The notes under the pieces are model-generated. The model had not been told where the DNA came from. It was given only the letters and a program-made list of their open reading frames with translations, and did no database searches. 64,000 nt of DNA from MWDV01 sp002070715 (GTDB taxonomy: Bacteria > Verrucomicrobiota > Verrucomicrobiia > Limisphaerales > MWDV01). The stretch covers positions 1-64,000 of the forward strand of contig DAONTI010000017.1 of NCBI GenBank assembly GCA_035411585.1. Direction: 5' to 3'. Below, piece by piece: positions 1 to 9,139 of this stretch (position 1 is the first letter of the stretch; every line of letters begins with the position of its first letter). Made by a program: the position numbers and the translations under genes.

Positions 1-59
1 GGCGGGTGGTTTTCTTTTTGGCGGCAAACTCGGCGTGGGCAAACGTGGTTTGATGAATC

Positions 60-1024
60 ATGCCTCACAGACAAGCCTACCCGCCTCCTCGTTCAAAAGA
101 ATTTAATGACGGATTAAATCAGCGTTTCCCTAGGGGGCTGGAAGGCCAGATCGTCAAGCTGCGCCACCAAACCGGCTTCGGCGCCGAACGTCTCCAGCGG
201 GAATTTCGATTGCCTTGCAGTCACAACGCCATTGCCCGCGTCTTTCGAACGCATCATCTGGCGCGGTCTCGGAAAAAGAAACCCGTCACCAAACGGCAAC
301 TCCGCGCGGTCAAACGCCACTGGAAACTCTTTGGCCAGCTCTCCGTTGACACTAAATATCTCCAGGATATTCCCCATTTTTGGCCGCAAATGACCCACCT
401 CAACCTGCCCCGTTTCCAATACACGGTTCGCGAGCCGGTCTCCGGCGCCTGCTTCACCGGTTACGCCGATGAACTCTCCAAAAGCTATGCCACCCTCTTG
501 GCCGAACAACTCTCGGTGCACCTGGCCGGTCACGGCGTGGACCTCTCCGGGGTGGTCTGGCAAACTGACAACGGCGGTGAGTTCCTGGAAAATCAGCAGG
601 AACGAGGACTCCCCGCCACCGTCCGGGCCTTGGGCGCCGAGCATCGTTACATCCCGCCCAAACGCTACACTTGGCAGAGTGATGTCGAAACGGTCCATCG
701 CCTCGTCGAAGATGAGTTCTTCGATCGGGAAACCTTCCGCAGCCCAACGGACTTCTGGGCCAAAACCACCACCTACTGGGATTACTTCAATTTGGTGCGG
801 CCCAATCGGGGAAAGAATGGCAGAGCCCACTGCAAATCCTCCAACGCCAAGCGCCAGCCTTGGTCGGCGCGGTCTTAAACTGGCGACCGCTTGACCTCGC
901 CAAACGTCACTACTTGCCCACCCCCCTCCATCAGGGTCACGATGTCCCCAGTCTTTCCCAATCCCCAAATGAATTGGTTTTGACATCCTCACCCGGATCC
1001 CCACAAAAATATAATCCGGTATAA
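60..1024 (+). pseudogene. IS481-type transposase, frameshifted
   Basis: This is an rve-type (DDE) integrase-core transposase of the IS481 kind. The first frame (60-878) carries a helix-turn-helix remnant (TGFGAERLQREF), the first Asp in VDTKYLQDIP, the second Asp in QTDNGGEF and a Glu in the VETVHRLVEDE segment. After FNLVRPNRGKNG the expected C-terminal continuation (QSPLQILQRQAPALVGAVLN) lies one frame back, from 821 to a TAA at 1022-1024. One base has therefore probably been lost near 820. The usual N-terminal 50-60 residues are also not visible: two stops (51-56) precede the ATG and the window starts here. An inactive relic is the simplest reading. I did not find terminal inverted repeats. 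Confidence 0.75.
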
Positions 1025-1129
1025 TTCGGGCCTTGTTTGGGTAAGGTGCGAATAATTGTTCAGAGTAAATGGCCACAACACAACAGGCTTATGAAATACG
1101 CGGGGCATCATTAAGGTTGGTCGGTATTC

Positions 1130-3226
1130 ATGCGAAGAATCCGATGGCTCGTCATCGGGATGGTGAGTAGCGGGCTGGGTTGGATTTCCCTGGCCGTCGC
1201 CGGGCCCGGCGTCTTTCAACACATTGCCGCCGGGGTTGGTCACACGGTGGCGGTGAAGGCCGATGGCACCCTTTGGGCGTGGGGCAATAACGACTACGGC
1301 CAGTTGGGTGTTGGTTCAATGCAGCCGACGAACCGCCCGATGCAAGTGGGCGCGGCCCATGACTGGCGCGCGGTGGTGGCCGGGGAGAATCACACGATGG
1401 CGTTGAAAGCCGATGGCACGCTCTGGGCGTGGGGGCGGAATAATTATGGCCAGTTGGGCCTTGGCGCCGGGGGCGACCAGACCAGTCCGGTGCAAGTGGG
1501 TACGGCGCAGGACTGGCGGATGATGGCGGCGGGGAACGTTCACACGCTGGCGGTGAAGACTGATGGCACGCTTTGGGCATGGGGAAGGAACTCCGATGGC
1601 CAGTTGGGTGACGGCACCACTGTGGACGAAACCAGTCCGGTGCAAGTGGGCTCGGCGCAGGATTGGCAGACGGTGGCCGCCGGGGATTACCACACGGTGG
1701 CGTTGCAAACCGACGGCAGTCTCTGGGTCTGGGGGCGGAACAATCATGGTCAGTTGGGTCTGGGCACAATACCGTCCACCAACCGTCCGGCGCCTGTGGG
1801 CACGGCGCGGGACTGGCGGGCGGTGACGGCCGGAGGGAGTCACACAATGGCGTTGAAGACCAATGACACGCTCTGGGCGTGGGGTTGGAATAACCACGGC
1901 CAGTTGGGCGTGGGCACAACCCAGTCCACCAACCGCCCGGTGCCGGTGGGCATGGCGCAAGAGTGGCAGGCGGTAGCCGCCGGTTCCGGACACACGGTGG
2001 CGTTGAAAACGGATGGCACCCTTTGGGCGTGGGGAAAGAACGACTCGGGCCAACTGGGTGACGGCACCACCAAGAAAAAAATCAATCCAGTGCCGGCAGG
2101 TCCGGCCGATGACTGGCTGGCACTAACGGCCGGGACATTTCATACGATGGCGCTAAAGACCAATGGCACGCTTTGGGTATGGGGACAGAACCGGTATGGC
2201 CAGTTGGGCTTGGACACTTGGGATACCCAAACCAGCCCGGTGCCGATGGGCCCCGACGCCGACTGGCAGGTAGTGGCAACCGACTACGGGCATGCGGTGG
2301 CTTTGAAGACCGATGGCACCCTCTGGGCGTGGGGGTGGAACGCCACAGGCCAGTTAGGCCTGGGGACCACGGAGTCCACGAATCACCCAGTGCAAGTGGG
2401 CGCGGCGCAGGATTGGCAGGCGGTGGCCGCCGGGGCTTACCACTCGGTGGCCTTGCGGAACGACGGCACTCTCTGGGCGTGGGGGCAAAATAATTATGGC
2501 CAGTTAGGCTTGGGCAACTGGAATACCACGACCAGCCCGGCGCCGGTGGGCGACGATAACGACTGGCTGGTCGTGGTGACCGGCGATTACCACACGATGG
2601 CCTTAAAGACCGATGGCACGCTCTGGGCGTGGGGGTTAAATACTTTTGGCGAGTTGGGCTTGGGCAACAAGCAGTCCACGAACCGCCCGGTGCAAGTGGA
2701 CTCGGCGCAGGACTGGCGGACGATGGCGGCGGGGAACGCTCACTCGGTGGCAGTGAAGACTGATGGCACCCTTTGGGCGTGGGGAAGGAACGCCGATGGC
2801 CAGTTGGGTAACGGCACCGCTGTGGATGAAACCAGTCCGGTGCAAGTGGGCGCGGCACAAGACTGGCAGGCGGTGGCCGCCGGGGATTACCACACGGTGG
2901 CGTTGAAGACCAATGGCACCCTTTGGGCGTGGGGAAAGAACGTCGAGGGCCAGTTGGGAGATGGCACCGCCAAGAAAAAAACCAGCCCGGTGCCGATCGG
3001 GGGGATCATCCCGTCGCCGAGATTTTGGAGTATTGCACGTCTGATGAACGGGCGGGTGCAATTGAATGTGGGAGGGCTAACCTATGATACCTATCGAGTG
3101 CTGGGGTCTGCCGATTTCCTGAGTTGGGAGGAAGTTGGCGTGGTCACCAATCAGGCGGGAAGCGCTTCGTTGATTGATGCGGCGGCTGGAATCAACCGGC
3201 GGTTTTATCGGTTGGTGTGGCCGTGA
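1130..3226 (+). CDS. Secreted RCC1-repeat protein, 12 repeats
   Basis: A 698-residue exported protein. Residues 1-24 form a signal peptide (RRIRW then a hydrophobic stretch ending SLAVAG). From about residue 33 to 630 it is a run of RCC1-type repeats of exactly 50 residues, each with an HT-x-ALK-x-DGTLWAWG-x-N-xx-GQLG core; twelve WAWG/WVWG cores are present. RCC1 repeats fold as beta-propeller blades, normally seven per propeller, so twelve suggests more than one propeller or an open solenoid. The last 70 residues are a separate beta-rich tail ending RRFYRLVWP, like tails on three other secreted proteins in this window. The function is unknown; a surface binding or adhesive role is a guess. 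It stands alone, between the transposase relic and gltS. Confidence 0.85.
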   Translation: MRRIRWLVIGMVSSGLGWISLAVAGPGVFQHIAAGVGHTVAVKADGTLWAWGNNDYGQLGVGSMQPTNRPMQVGAAHDWRAVVAGENHTMALKADGTLWAWGRNNYGQLGLGAGGDQTSPVQVGTAQDWRMMAAGNVHTLAVKTDGTLWAWGRNSDGQLGDGTTVDETSPVQVGSAQDWQTVAAGDYHTVALQTDGSLWVWGRNNHGQLGLGTIPSTNRPAPVGTARDWRAVTAGGSHTMALKTNDTLWAWGWNNHGQLGVGTTQSTNRPVPVGMAQEWQAVAAGSGHTVALKTDGTLWAWGKNDSGQLGDGTTKKKINPVPAGPADDWLALTAGTFHTMALKTNGTLWVWGQNRYGQLGLDTWDTQTSPVPMGPDADWQVVATDYGHAVALKTDGTLWAWGWNATGQLGLGTTESTNHPVQVGAAQDWQAVAAGAYHSVALRNDGTLWAWGQNNYGQLGLGNWNTTTSPAPVGDDNDWLVVVTGDYHTMALKTDGTLWAWGLNTFGELGLGNKQSTNRPVQVDSAQDWRTMAAGNAHSVAVKTDGTLWAWGRNADGQLGNGTAVDETSPVQVGAAQDWQAVAAGDYHTVALKTNGTLWAWGKNVEGQLGDGTAKKKTSPVPIGGIIPSPRFWSIARLMNGRVQLNVGGLTYDTYRVLGSADFLSWEEVGVVTNQAGSASLIDAAAGINRRFYRLVWP
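1235..3000 (+). repeat. Tandem 150-bp in-frame repeat array
   Basis: Twelve coding repeats lie at an exact 150-bp period with no insertion or deletion. The ctttgggcgt/ctctgggcgt core recurs at 1271, 1421, 1571, 1721, 1871, 2021, 2171, 2321, 2471, 2621, 2771 and 2921. Units 2-3 and 10-11 are unusually alike, as are units 6 and 12 (GDGT-x-KKK), which suggests a higher-order duplication. Confidence 0.9.
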
Positions 3227-3597
3227 GATTCCGAGGCAGATCGGCGGCGTGGGGGTTGAATGACCGGACTCTGCTGAGGCACGGGCGATTGTGATTTCGG
3301 GTTTCTGCAAGGGAATCCCAGTTAATCGTGTCGTAATCCACTGTCGAAGTCGTCGTTGAGCTCTTGTCCTCGCGTCTGGTATCAGACGCGGATTTGAGCT
3401 AGCTCGAATATTTCATCAGAGCTGGGCGAGGCGGAGGTTGCCCGGCGGGAAGGTGGCGGAGGCAGGTTGGCGTGATGCCGGATTCCTCCGTGGGATGGGC
3501 GCCAAACCGTTGTTGTTTTGCATGTCGGCATTGAACTCCGGCAGGCGGGGGATTAAGCTGCACGGTGTTCGGCCCGAAATCGTTCGGGTAAATTGAC
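3227..3597. other. Intergenic gap with one perfect hairpin
   Basis: No gene is seen between the RCC1 protein and gltS. The only clear structure is a perfect 8-bp stem with a GTAT loop at 3371-3390 (cgcgtctg-gtat-cagacgcg). It has no T-tract, so it does not look like an intrinsic terminator. Confidence 0.5.
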
Positions 3598-4878
3598 ATG
3601 ACCCTCTCTGCTTGGTGGCCCGTCGCGCTGGCGATTCCGGTGTTGTTGTTGGGGGAGTGGTGCGTCCGCCGTGGGCGATGGCTCTCCCGCTTCAACATTC
3701 CGTCGCCGGTGGTGGGCGGATTGCTGGTTTCACTGGTGCTGTGGGGCGGGAATCTGTCCGGTCTGTGGCCCGCGCAGTTTCAAACCACAGTCAGCGCACC
3801 GGGGTGGACCTGGCTGGTGACCACGGAGCCGGAATGGTTGCGGTCGCCCAGCCGCGGCGTGAATTTGCCGTTTCTGGTCGCGTTCTTCACTTGCATTGGA
3901 TTGAACGCCAGTTGGGCGCTGGTCAAACGCGGGAGCGGACAAGTCTTGTTGTTCCTCGGGTTGGCGGGGGTGCTGGCGGTGCTGCAAAACGGGGTGGGCG
4001 TGGCGCTGGCAAAAGGGCTGGGGCTGTCGCCGTTGCTCGGATTGGTTTGCGGCAGTGTCACGATGACGGGCGGCCACGGCACCGCGATGGGGTTTGCGGC
4101 GGATATTGAACGGGCGGGGTTGGCCCAGGCGCCGGAGGTGGGCATGGCGGCCGCCACGTTTGGTTTGGTGGCCGGAGGCTTGTTGGGAGGACCGATCGGC
4201 GGGGCGTTGATTCGCCGGCGACGTCTGCAACCGCGATATGCGGTGCCGCGCGCCGTCGCGGATTCCGCCGCCGCAGGGCAGGGCATTGGGGGTGATTTTC
4301 AGTTCCTGGCGCGGCGGCGAAGGGATTTTCTTCTCCATTTTCTGCTTTTGCTGGCCTGCGTGAAGCTCGGCGCCTGGGTCAGTTATTTTATTCAACAAAC
4401 GAAGATCACGTTCCCGGTGTACATCGGGGCGATGTTGCTGGGGGTGGTGGTGCGGAACACGTTGGATCTGGCCGGCGCGCGTTGGGTGAAAACCGAAGTC
4501 CTGAACACGCTGGCGTCGGTGATGCTGGGCATGTTTTTGACCATTGCGATGATGAGTCTGAATTTGATCGAACTGGCCGACACGGCGCTGCCCATGTTGA
4601 TGATTCTGACGGTGCAGGTGGGGCTGGTGGCGCTGTTTGCCCGATGGGTCACTTTCCCGGTGATGGGACGGGATTTCGAGGCAGCGGTGATGGCCGGTGG
4701 ACATTGCGGTTTTGGATTGGGCGCCACCCCCAATGCGGTGGCCAACATGAAGGCGCTGGTTGAACGATTCGGGCCGGCGCCGCGCGCGTTTCTGGTGGTG
4801 CCGCTGGTGGGCGCGTTCCTCATTGATTTCGTCAACGCCCTGAACATCACCTTCTTCCTGAATTGGCTGCAGCCGTAA
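3598..4878 (+). CDS. gltS: Sodium/glutamate symporter (GltS family)
   Basis: A 426-residue inner-membrane protein with about ten hydrophobic segments. The family hallmark GSVTMTGGHGT lies near residues 151-161, and a second pore-type motif, GGHCGFGLGATPNAVANM, lies near residue 363, as expected for the inverted-repeat ESS/GltS fold. GltS imports L-glutamate with Na+. The length matches the family (about 400). A charged cytoplasmic loop (IRRRRLQPRY) separates the two halves. It stands alone on the plus strand and converges with rsmI 63 bp downstream. The start ATG has no obvious Shine-Dalgarno motif. Substrate specificity is inferred from the family. Confidence 0.88.
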   Translation: MTLSAWWPVALAIPVLLLGEWCVRRGRWLSRFNIPSPVVGGLLVSLVLWGGNLSGLWPAQFQTTVSAPGWTWLVTTEPEWLRSPSRGVNLPFLVAFFTCIGLNASWALVKRGSGQVLLFLGLAGVLAVLQNGVGVALAKGLGLSPLLGLVCGSVTMTGGHGTAMGFAADIERAGLAQAPEVGMAAATFGLVAGGLLGGPIGGALIRRRRLQPRYAVPRAVADSAAAGQGIGGDFQFLARRRRDFLLHFLLLLACVKLGAWVSYFIQQTKITFPVYIGAMLLGVVVRNTLDLAGARWVKTEVLNTLASVMLGMFLTIAMMSLNLIELADTALPMLMILTVQVGLVALFARWVTFPVMGRDFEAAVMAGGHCGFGLGATPNAVANMKALVERFGPAPRAFLVVPLVGAFLIDFVNALNITFFLNWLQP

Positions 4879-4941
4879 GAGGCGGGCCATCTTTCTTCCG
4901 GCAGAAACGGTCTCGGCCCCTTGCGGGCGCTGCCGCCGGAT

Positions 4942-5643
4942 TCAAGCAGGAGAAACGAGCACCACGAATTCGCCTTTGAGCGGGCGTTGGCGCAGTGTGG
5001 CCAGCAATTCCTCTGGTGTGCCCTGCCGTCGTTCCTCGAATTTTTTGGTCAGCTCCCGCGCCAGGACCACCTGGCGTTCGGGGAACACCTCGCGCAACTC
5101 CGTCAACAAACGTTCGATGCGAAAGGGCGATTCATAGAAAACCAGCGTGCCGGGCACCGTTCGCAGGTGGTCCAGGCGCCGCTGGCGTTGACCGGCTTTG
5201 TGGGGCAGAAAACCGACGAAATGAAATTCGTCCGTCGGCAAACCGCTGATCGTGAGTCCGGCGATCAAGGCGCAGGGCCCGGGCACGGCTTCGACGCGCA
5301 ACCCCGCCGCCAACGCCCGCTGGACCACGCGCACGCCGGGGTCGCTGATGCCCGGGCTGCCGGCATCGGTGACCAGGGCTACCGTGTCGCCGCGGCGCAG
5401 GCGGTCCAGGAGTTCATCGCCCCGTCGGGCTTCGTTGAAATGAAAGCAACTCACGAGCGGTTTATGGAGGTCGAAGTGCTTCAGCAACTGCCCGGTGCGG
5501 CGGGTATCCTCGGCGGCGATGACGGTACACTCGCGCAACACACGCAGCGCACGGAGGGTGATGTCCTCCAGATTCCCGATCGGCGTGGCAACCAGATACA
5601 ACGTGCCGGGCGTGAGCGGGGGGCGTGAGTCCGCCGGGGGCAT
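4942..5643 (-). CDS. rsmI: 16S rRNA (cytidine1402-2'-O)-methyltransferase
   Basis: RsmI methylates the 2'-O of C1402 in 16S rRNA using S-adenosylmethionine. The protein starts with GTLYLVATPIGNLEDITLRA, the conserved N-terminal tetrapyrrole-methylase motif. It goes on with CTVIAAEDTRRTGQLLKHF, VTDAGSPGISDPG and a VPGPCALIAGLTISGLPTDEFHFVGF-type stretch, all typical of RsmI. I chose the ATG at 5643 (233 residues), which lies 7 bp after the lpxA stop. A longer in-frame version starts with TTG at 5685 and would overlap lpxA. It closes the lpxC/fabZ-lpxA-rsmI run and is probably cotranscribed with it. Confidence 0.9.
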   Translation of the reverse strand: MPPADSRPPLTPGTLYLVATPIGNLEDITLRALRVLRECTVIAAEDTRRTGQLLKHFDLHKPLVSCFHFNEARRGDELLDRLRRGDTVALVTDAGSPGISDPGVRVVQRALAAGLRVEAVPGPCALIAGLTISGLPTDEFHFVGFLPHKAGQRQRRLDHLRTVPGTLVFYESPFRIERLLTELREVFPERQVVLARELTKKFEERRQGTPEELLATLRQRPLKGEFVVLVSPA

Positions 5644-5650
5644 GGGCGGG

Positions 5651-6424
5651 TTACTTGCTGATGCCGCGTTCGCTGGCGCGGACAAATTGCACGAGGTGTT
5701 GCAGTTCGGGCAGCGGCGGCAGTTCTTGTTCGATGCGGACGAGGGCGTTGGAAATGGTCAAGCCTTCGCGGAACAACAGTTTGTACGCGGCGCGCAGCGC
5801 GTTGATGGTGTCATCGGACAACCCGGCGCGTTCGAGGCCGACCTTGTTGATGGTCACCGTTTCCGCCGGACTGCCATCCGCCAGCATGAACGGGGGCACG
5901 TCCTGGCGGACCTTGGAATAGCCGCCGATCATGGCGAGTTTGCCAATGCGACAGAATTGATGCACCGCCGCGTAACCGGCGATGACGGCGTGGTCATCCA
6001 CGATCACATGCCCCGCCAGGCCGGCGTAGCTGGACATGATGATGCGGTTGCCGAGGCGGCAATCGTGCGCAATGTGGCAGTAAGCCAGAATATGATTGTG
6101 ATCGCCCACCACGGTGGCGTCGCCATCGTGGGTCGCGCTATGCACCGTGACACATTCGCGGAAGGTGTTGCCGGCGCCGATTTCCACGCGGGTGACGCCG
6201 CCCTTCCACTTCAGGTCCTGCGTTTGTTTCCCGAGGATGGCAAACGGAAAAATCTCGTTGTCCCGGCCCAGCCGGGTATGGCCGTCCAGCACCACATGGG
6301 AATGCAATCGGCAGCCGTCCCCGAGTTCCACGTGCGGGCCAATGACACAATAGGGGCCGATCTCGCAGTCCGCGCCGATGCGGGCGCCGGGATGAATAAC
6401 GGCGCTGGGATGAATGGAGTTCAT
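5651..6424 (-). CDS. lpxA: UDP-N-acetylglucosamine O-acyltransferase
   Basis: LpxA carries out the first step of lipid A synthesis, moving a 3-hydroxyacyl chain from ACP to UDP-GlcNAc. The 257-residue protein begins IHPSAVIHPGARIGADCEIGPYCVIG, a left-handed beta-helix of hexapeptide repeats. It contains the catalytic His in HNHILAYCHIAHDC and ends with the helical C-terminal domain (from LERAGLSDDTINAL). It lies 16 bp downstream of lpxC-fabZ on the minus strand, so the two probably form one transcript. lpxD is not adjacent, unlike in many Gram-negatives. Its presence shows the cell makes lipid A. Confidence 0.96.
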   Translation of the reverse strand: MNSIHPSAVIHPGARIGADCEIGPYCVIGPHVELGDGCRLHSHVVLDGHTRLGRDNEIFPFAILGKQTQDLKWKGGVTRVEIGAGNTFRECVTVHSATHDGDATVVGDHNHILAYCHIAHDCRLGNRIIMSSYAGLAGHVIVDDHAVIAGYAAVHQFCRIGKLAMIGGYSKVRQDVPPFMLADGSPAETVTINKVGLERAGLSDDTINALRAAYKLLFREGLTISNALVRIEQELPPLPELQHLVQFVRASERGISK

Positions 6425-6440
6425 GGGGTGCCGCGCGCCT

Positions 6441-7790
6441 TCAGGCGTCGCTCAACATGAAGGTGACCATCGCCTCGCTGACGACTTCCCCCCGCACTTT
6501 GCAGACGCCCCGGGCTTTGCCAATTTTCCCGCGCGCCTTCGTCAGTTGCACCTCAATGGCCAGCGTGTCGCCGGGCAGGACCGGTTTGCGCCACTTCACT
6601 TCTTCGGCGGACATGAAATAGGCCAGTTGCGGTTTTTCCTGCGACCGCGTGAGCATGAGCACGCCCGCCACCTGGGCCATGGCCTCCAATTGCAGCACCC
6701 CGGGCATGATTGGACGCCCGGGGAAGTGCCCTTGGAAGAACGGCTCGTTCACCGTGACGTTCTTGATGCCGATAATGGCGTCGCCCTCCAATTTCGCCAC
6801 CCGGTCCACCAAGAGAAACGGATAGCGGTGCGGCAGCAATTTCATGATCTGGACCACGTCCAATACGCAGGCGTCCAGACTGGGGTCGGGCGGTTTCGGC
6901 GGTGCGGCGGCGGGTTGCGCCGGTGGTGGTGGGGGGCCGAAAGCCTGGGTCACCGGAGGTTTGCGGCGTTGCGCGTCAATCAACCGCACCAACTCGCAGT
7001 TGGCCGTGTGACTGGGGCGGACGGCGACCAAATGCCCTTGCACCGGACGCCCCAGCAAGGCCAGATCGCCCACCATATCCAGTATTTTGTGCCGGACAAA
7101 TTCATCCGGATACCGCAACGGCTCAGTCGTGAGCACGGCGTCGTCGCGGATGACAATCGCGTTTTCCAGGCTGCCGCCTTTGATCAATCCGTTCCGGATG
7201 AGATATTCGATCTCTTCGAAGAAACAAAACGTGCGGGCGTGCGACAGTTCCTTCTCCCAGTTGTCCGGGTTGATTTCGAGGGTGTAAAACTGGGTGAAAC
7301 GGCCGCGTTGATCCGCGCTGGTGCAGGTGATTTTGAACGCCGGATCGGGGAACATCTGCAACAAACTCTCGCCTGATTGCCACTGAATCGGCGCTGAGAG
7401 GGCGTAAATTTCCCGCGGTATTCCTTGTGGAACGAGACCGGCGTCCCGGATGAGTTTGCTGTATTCGCGGGCGCTGCCATCGCCGATGGGCGGTTCATTG
7501 GCGTCCAATTCCACCACGGCATTGTCCACGCCGGCGCCCGCCAGGGCGGCCAGCACATGTTCCACCGTGTGAATGCGGAGATTGCCCTTGCCGAGCGTGG
7601 TGGAACGCTGGGTTTCGACCACGTTGTCAATATGGGCCTCGATCTCGGGTTTGGCGTCGAGGTCCACGCGGCGAAACCGCAGGCCGCTCCCGGGCGCCGC
7701 CGGCAGGAAAGTCATGTTCACGCGGTGGCCGCTGTGCAGGCCGACACCGGAGAAGCTGACAGGACGTTTAATGGTTTGTTGCTCTGACAC
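6441..7790 (-). CDS. lpxC-fabZ: Bifunctional LpxC deacetylase / FabZ dehydratase
   Basis: A 449-residue fusion. Residues 1 to about 285 are LpxC, the Zn2+-dependent UDP-3-O-acyl-GlcNAc deacetylase, with the zinc motif HTVEHVLAALAG and HKILDMVGDLALLG. A Pro/Ala-rich linker (FGPPPPPAQPAAAPPKPP) follows. Residues from about 310 are FabZ, the 3-hydroxyacyl-ACP dehydratase, with LLPHRYPFLLVDRV and the His/Glu catalytic segment GHFPGRPIMPGVLQLEAMAQ. Such fusions are known in Bacteroidota and some other phyla. I chose the GTG at 7790 because it gives the family-typical start SEQQTIKRPVSFSGVGLHSG; a TTG at 7826 is also in frame. It heads the lpxC/fabZ-lpxA-rsmI run. Confidence 0.95.
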   Translation of the reverse strand: MSEQQTIKRPVSFSGVGLHSGHRVNMTFLPAAPGSGLRFRRVDLDAKPEIEAHIDNVVETQRSTTLGKGNLRIHTVEHVLAALAGAGVDNAVVELDANEPPIGDGSAREYSKLIRDAGLVPQGIPREIYALSAPIQWQSGESLLQMFPDPAFKITCTSADQRGRFTQFYTLEINPDNWEKELSHARTFCFFEEIEYLIRNGLIKGGSLENAIVIRDDAVLTTEPLRYPDEFVRHKILDMVGDLALLGRPVQGHLVAVRPSHTANCELVRLIDAQRRKPPVTQAFGPPPPPAQPAAAPPKPPDPSLDACVLDVVQIMKLLPHRYPFLLVDRVAKLEGDAIIGIKNVTVNEPFFQGHFPGRPIMPGVLQLEAMAQVAGVLMLTRSQEKPQLAYFMSAEEVKWRKPVLPGDTLAIEVQLTKARGKIGKARGVCKVRGEVVSEAMVTFMLSDA

Positions 7791-7849
7791 GCCAGGATTA
7801 GACCAAATTAGCCAGCGCCTTGGCAAGCGGGAGATTGGCCTGCTGGAAC

Positions 7850-7994
7850 ACGGGAAGCCATCTCATCAATACTTTGGTCCGCAGATTTCGCCGACCTACG
7901 CAGATGGGAAACCAGAAAAATCTGGGGAATCTGTGTCATCTATGGATGGCTGTTTCAGGTTATTTGCGGCGGCTATTGGTGCGATGGCTTCGAG
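7850..7994. repeat. Dispersed palindromic repeat, copy A
   Basis: An intergenic element of about 145 bp. Its left end gggaagccatctcatcaat is matched by an imperfect inverted right end attggtgcgatggcttcg. A second copy lies at 33195-33345. The first 109 bp of the two copies align without gaps at roughly three-quarters identity by hand. It lies between the divergent lpxC-fabZ and gmd and contains no gene. It resembles a MITE-like or REP-like element. Confidence 0.65.
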
Positions 7995-8098
7995 GAATGG
8001 CCCATTATTTTCTCCGGAAACCGGCTTTTCCCCCCGCCGCCCCGGACATTCGCGCGGTTGCCAAGCCGCTGGGGCTGGGCCACACTGCGCCCCGCATT

Positions 8099-9112
8099 AT
8101 GGAAAAGAAAGCACTCATTACGGGAATTACCGGGCAGGACGGCTCGTATTTGGCGGAACTGTTGCTGGCCAAAGGCTACGAGGTTCACGGGTTCATCCGC
8201 CGCGCCAGCACGTTCAACACCGGCCGGCTGGACTCCATCTATGACGACCCGCACTCGGGCCGGGGCCGGTTGTTTCTGCATTACGCGGACCTGGCGGATG
8301 CCAGCGCGCTGGCGCGGCTGATTGGCAAAATTCAACCTGCCGAGGTCTATAATCTGGCCGCGCAAAGCCACGTCCGCGTCAGCTTCGACAGCCCGGAATA
8401 CACCACCGACATCGTGGCCACCGGCACGGTCCGGTTGTTGGAAGCCATCCGCGAGTCGGGCATCAAGCCCCGGTTTTACCAGGCGTCCTCCTCCGAAATG
8501 TTCGGCAAAGTGCTCGAAGTGCCGCAAAAGGAAACGACCCCGTTTTATCCGCGCAGCCCTTACGGCTGCGCCAAGGTTTACAGTTTTTGGATCACCGTGA
8601 ATTACCGGGAATCCTACGGTTTATTCGCTTGCAATGGCATCCTCTTCAACCACGAATCACCGCGCCGGGGGGAAACTTTTGTGACCCGCAAAATCACGCG
8701 GGCCGTGGCCCACATCAAAGCCGGGCTGCAGGACAAACTCTACCTCGGCAACCTCGACGCCCAGCGCGACTGGGGGTATGCCAAGGAATACGTCGAGGCG
8801 ATGTGGCTCATGTTGCAGCAGGAGGAACCGGACGATTACGTGGTCGCCACCGGCGAGACACATTCCGTGCGCGAGTTTCTCGAAGTGGCGTTTGGGCACG
8901 TTGGATTGGACTGGCGGCAATACGTGGAGATTGATCCCCGTTATTTCCGTCCGGCGGAGGTGGATCAGTTGATCGGGGACAGCACCAAAGCGCGGCAGAA
9001 ACTGGGGTGGCAGCCGAAGACCACGTTCGTGGAATTGACGAAGCTCATGGTGGATGCGGACATCGAATTGCTCCGCCGCCACCGGCAGGGCGAGATTCGC
9101 GTGACTGGATAA
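8099..9112 (+). CDS. gmd: GDP-mannose 4,6-dehydratase
   Basis: Gmd converts GDP-D-mannose to GDP-4-keto-6-deoxymannose, the first step toward GDP-L-fucose and related sugars. The 337-residue cytoplasmic SDR begins MEKKALITGITGQDGSYLAE, the NADP-binding Rossmann motif. It has RRASTFNTGRLD, the catalytic SSSEMFG and YGCAK (Y-x3-K) segments, and the FNHESPRRGETFVTRKITRA stretch specific to Gmd. A longer in-frame reading from 7820 exists, but it runs through the dispersed repeat and has no homology, so I start at the ATG at 8099. fcl lies 27 bp away, converging; the pair supplies GDP-fucose for surface glycans. Confidence 0.96.
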   Translation: MEKKALITGITGQDGSYLAELLLAKGYEVHGFIRRASTFNTGRLDSIYDDPHSGRGRLFLHYADLADASALARLIGKIQPAEVYNLAAQSHVRVSFDSPEYTTDIVATGTVRLLEAIRESGIKPRFYQASSSEMFGKVLEVPQKETTPFYPRSPYGCAKVYSFWITVNYRESYGLFACNGILFNHESPRRGETFVTRKITRAVAHIKAGLQDKLYLGNLDAQRDWGYAKEYVEAMWLMLQQEEPDDYVVATGETHSVREFLEVAFGHVGLDWRQYVEIDPRYFRPAEVDQLIGDSTKARQKLGWQPKTTFVELTKLMVDADIELLRRHRQGEIRVTG

Positions 9113-9139
9113 AACGTCGCGCCGGCGTGGGCGGGGGCG

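Noticed and set aside
1235..3000. CRISPR-like regular repeats
   Set aside because: The 150-bp units are fully coding, in frame, and encode RCC1 repeats; there are no unique spacers.
3371..3390. Hairpin as terminator of the RCC1 gene
   Set aside because: The stem is perfect but lies 145 bp from the stop codon and has no T-tract.
7820..8098. N-terminal extension of gmd
   Set aside because: It runs through the dispersed repeat element and has no similarity to Gmd; the family start MEKKALITGITGQDG lies at 8099.
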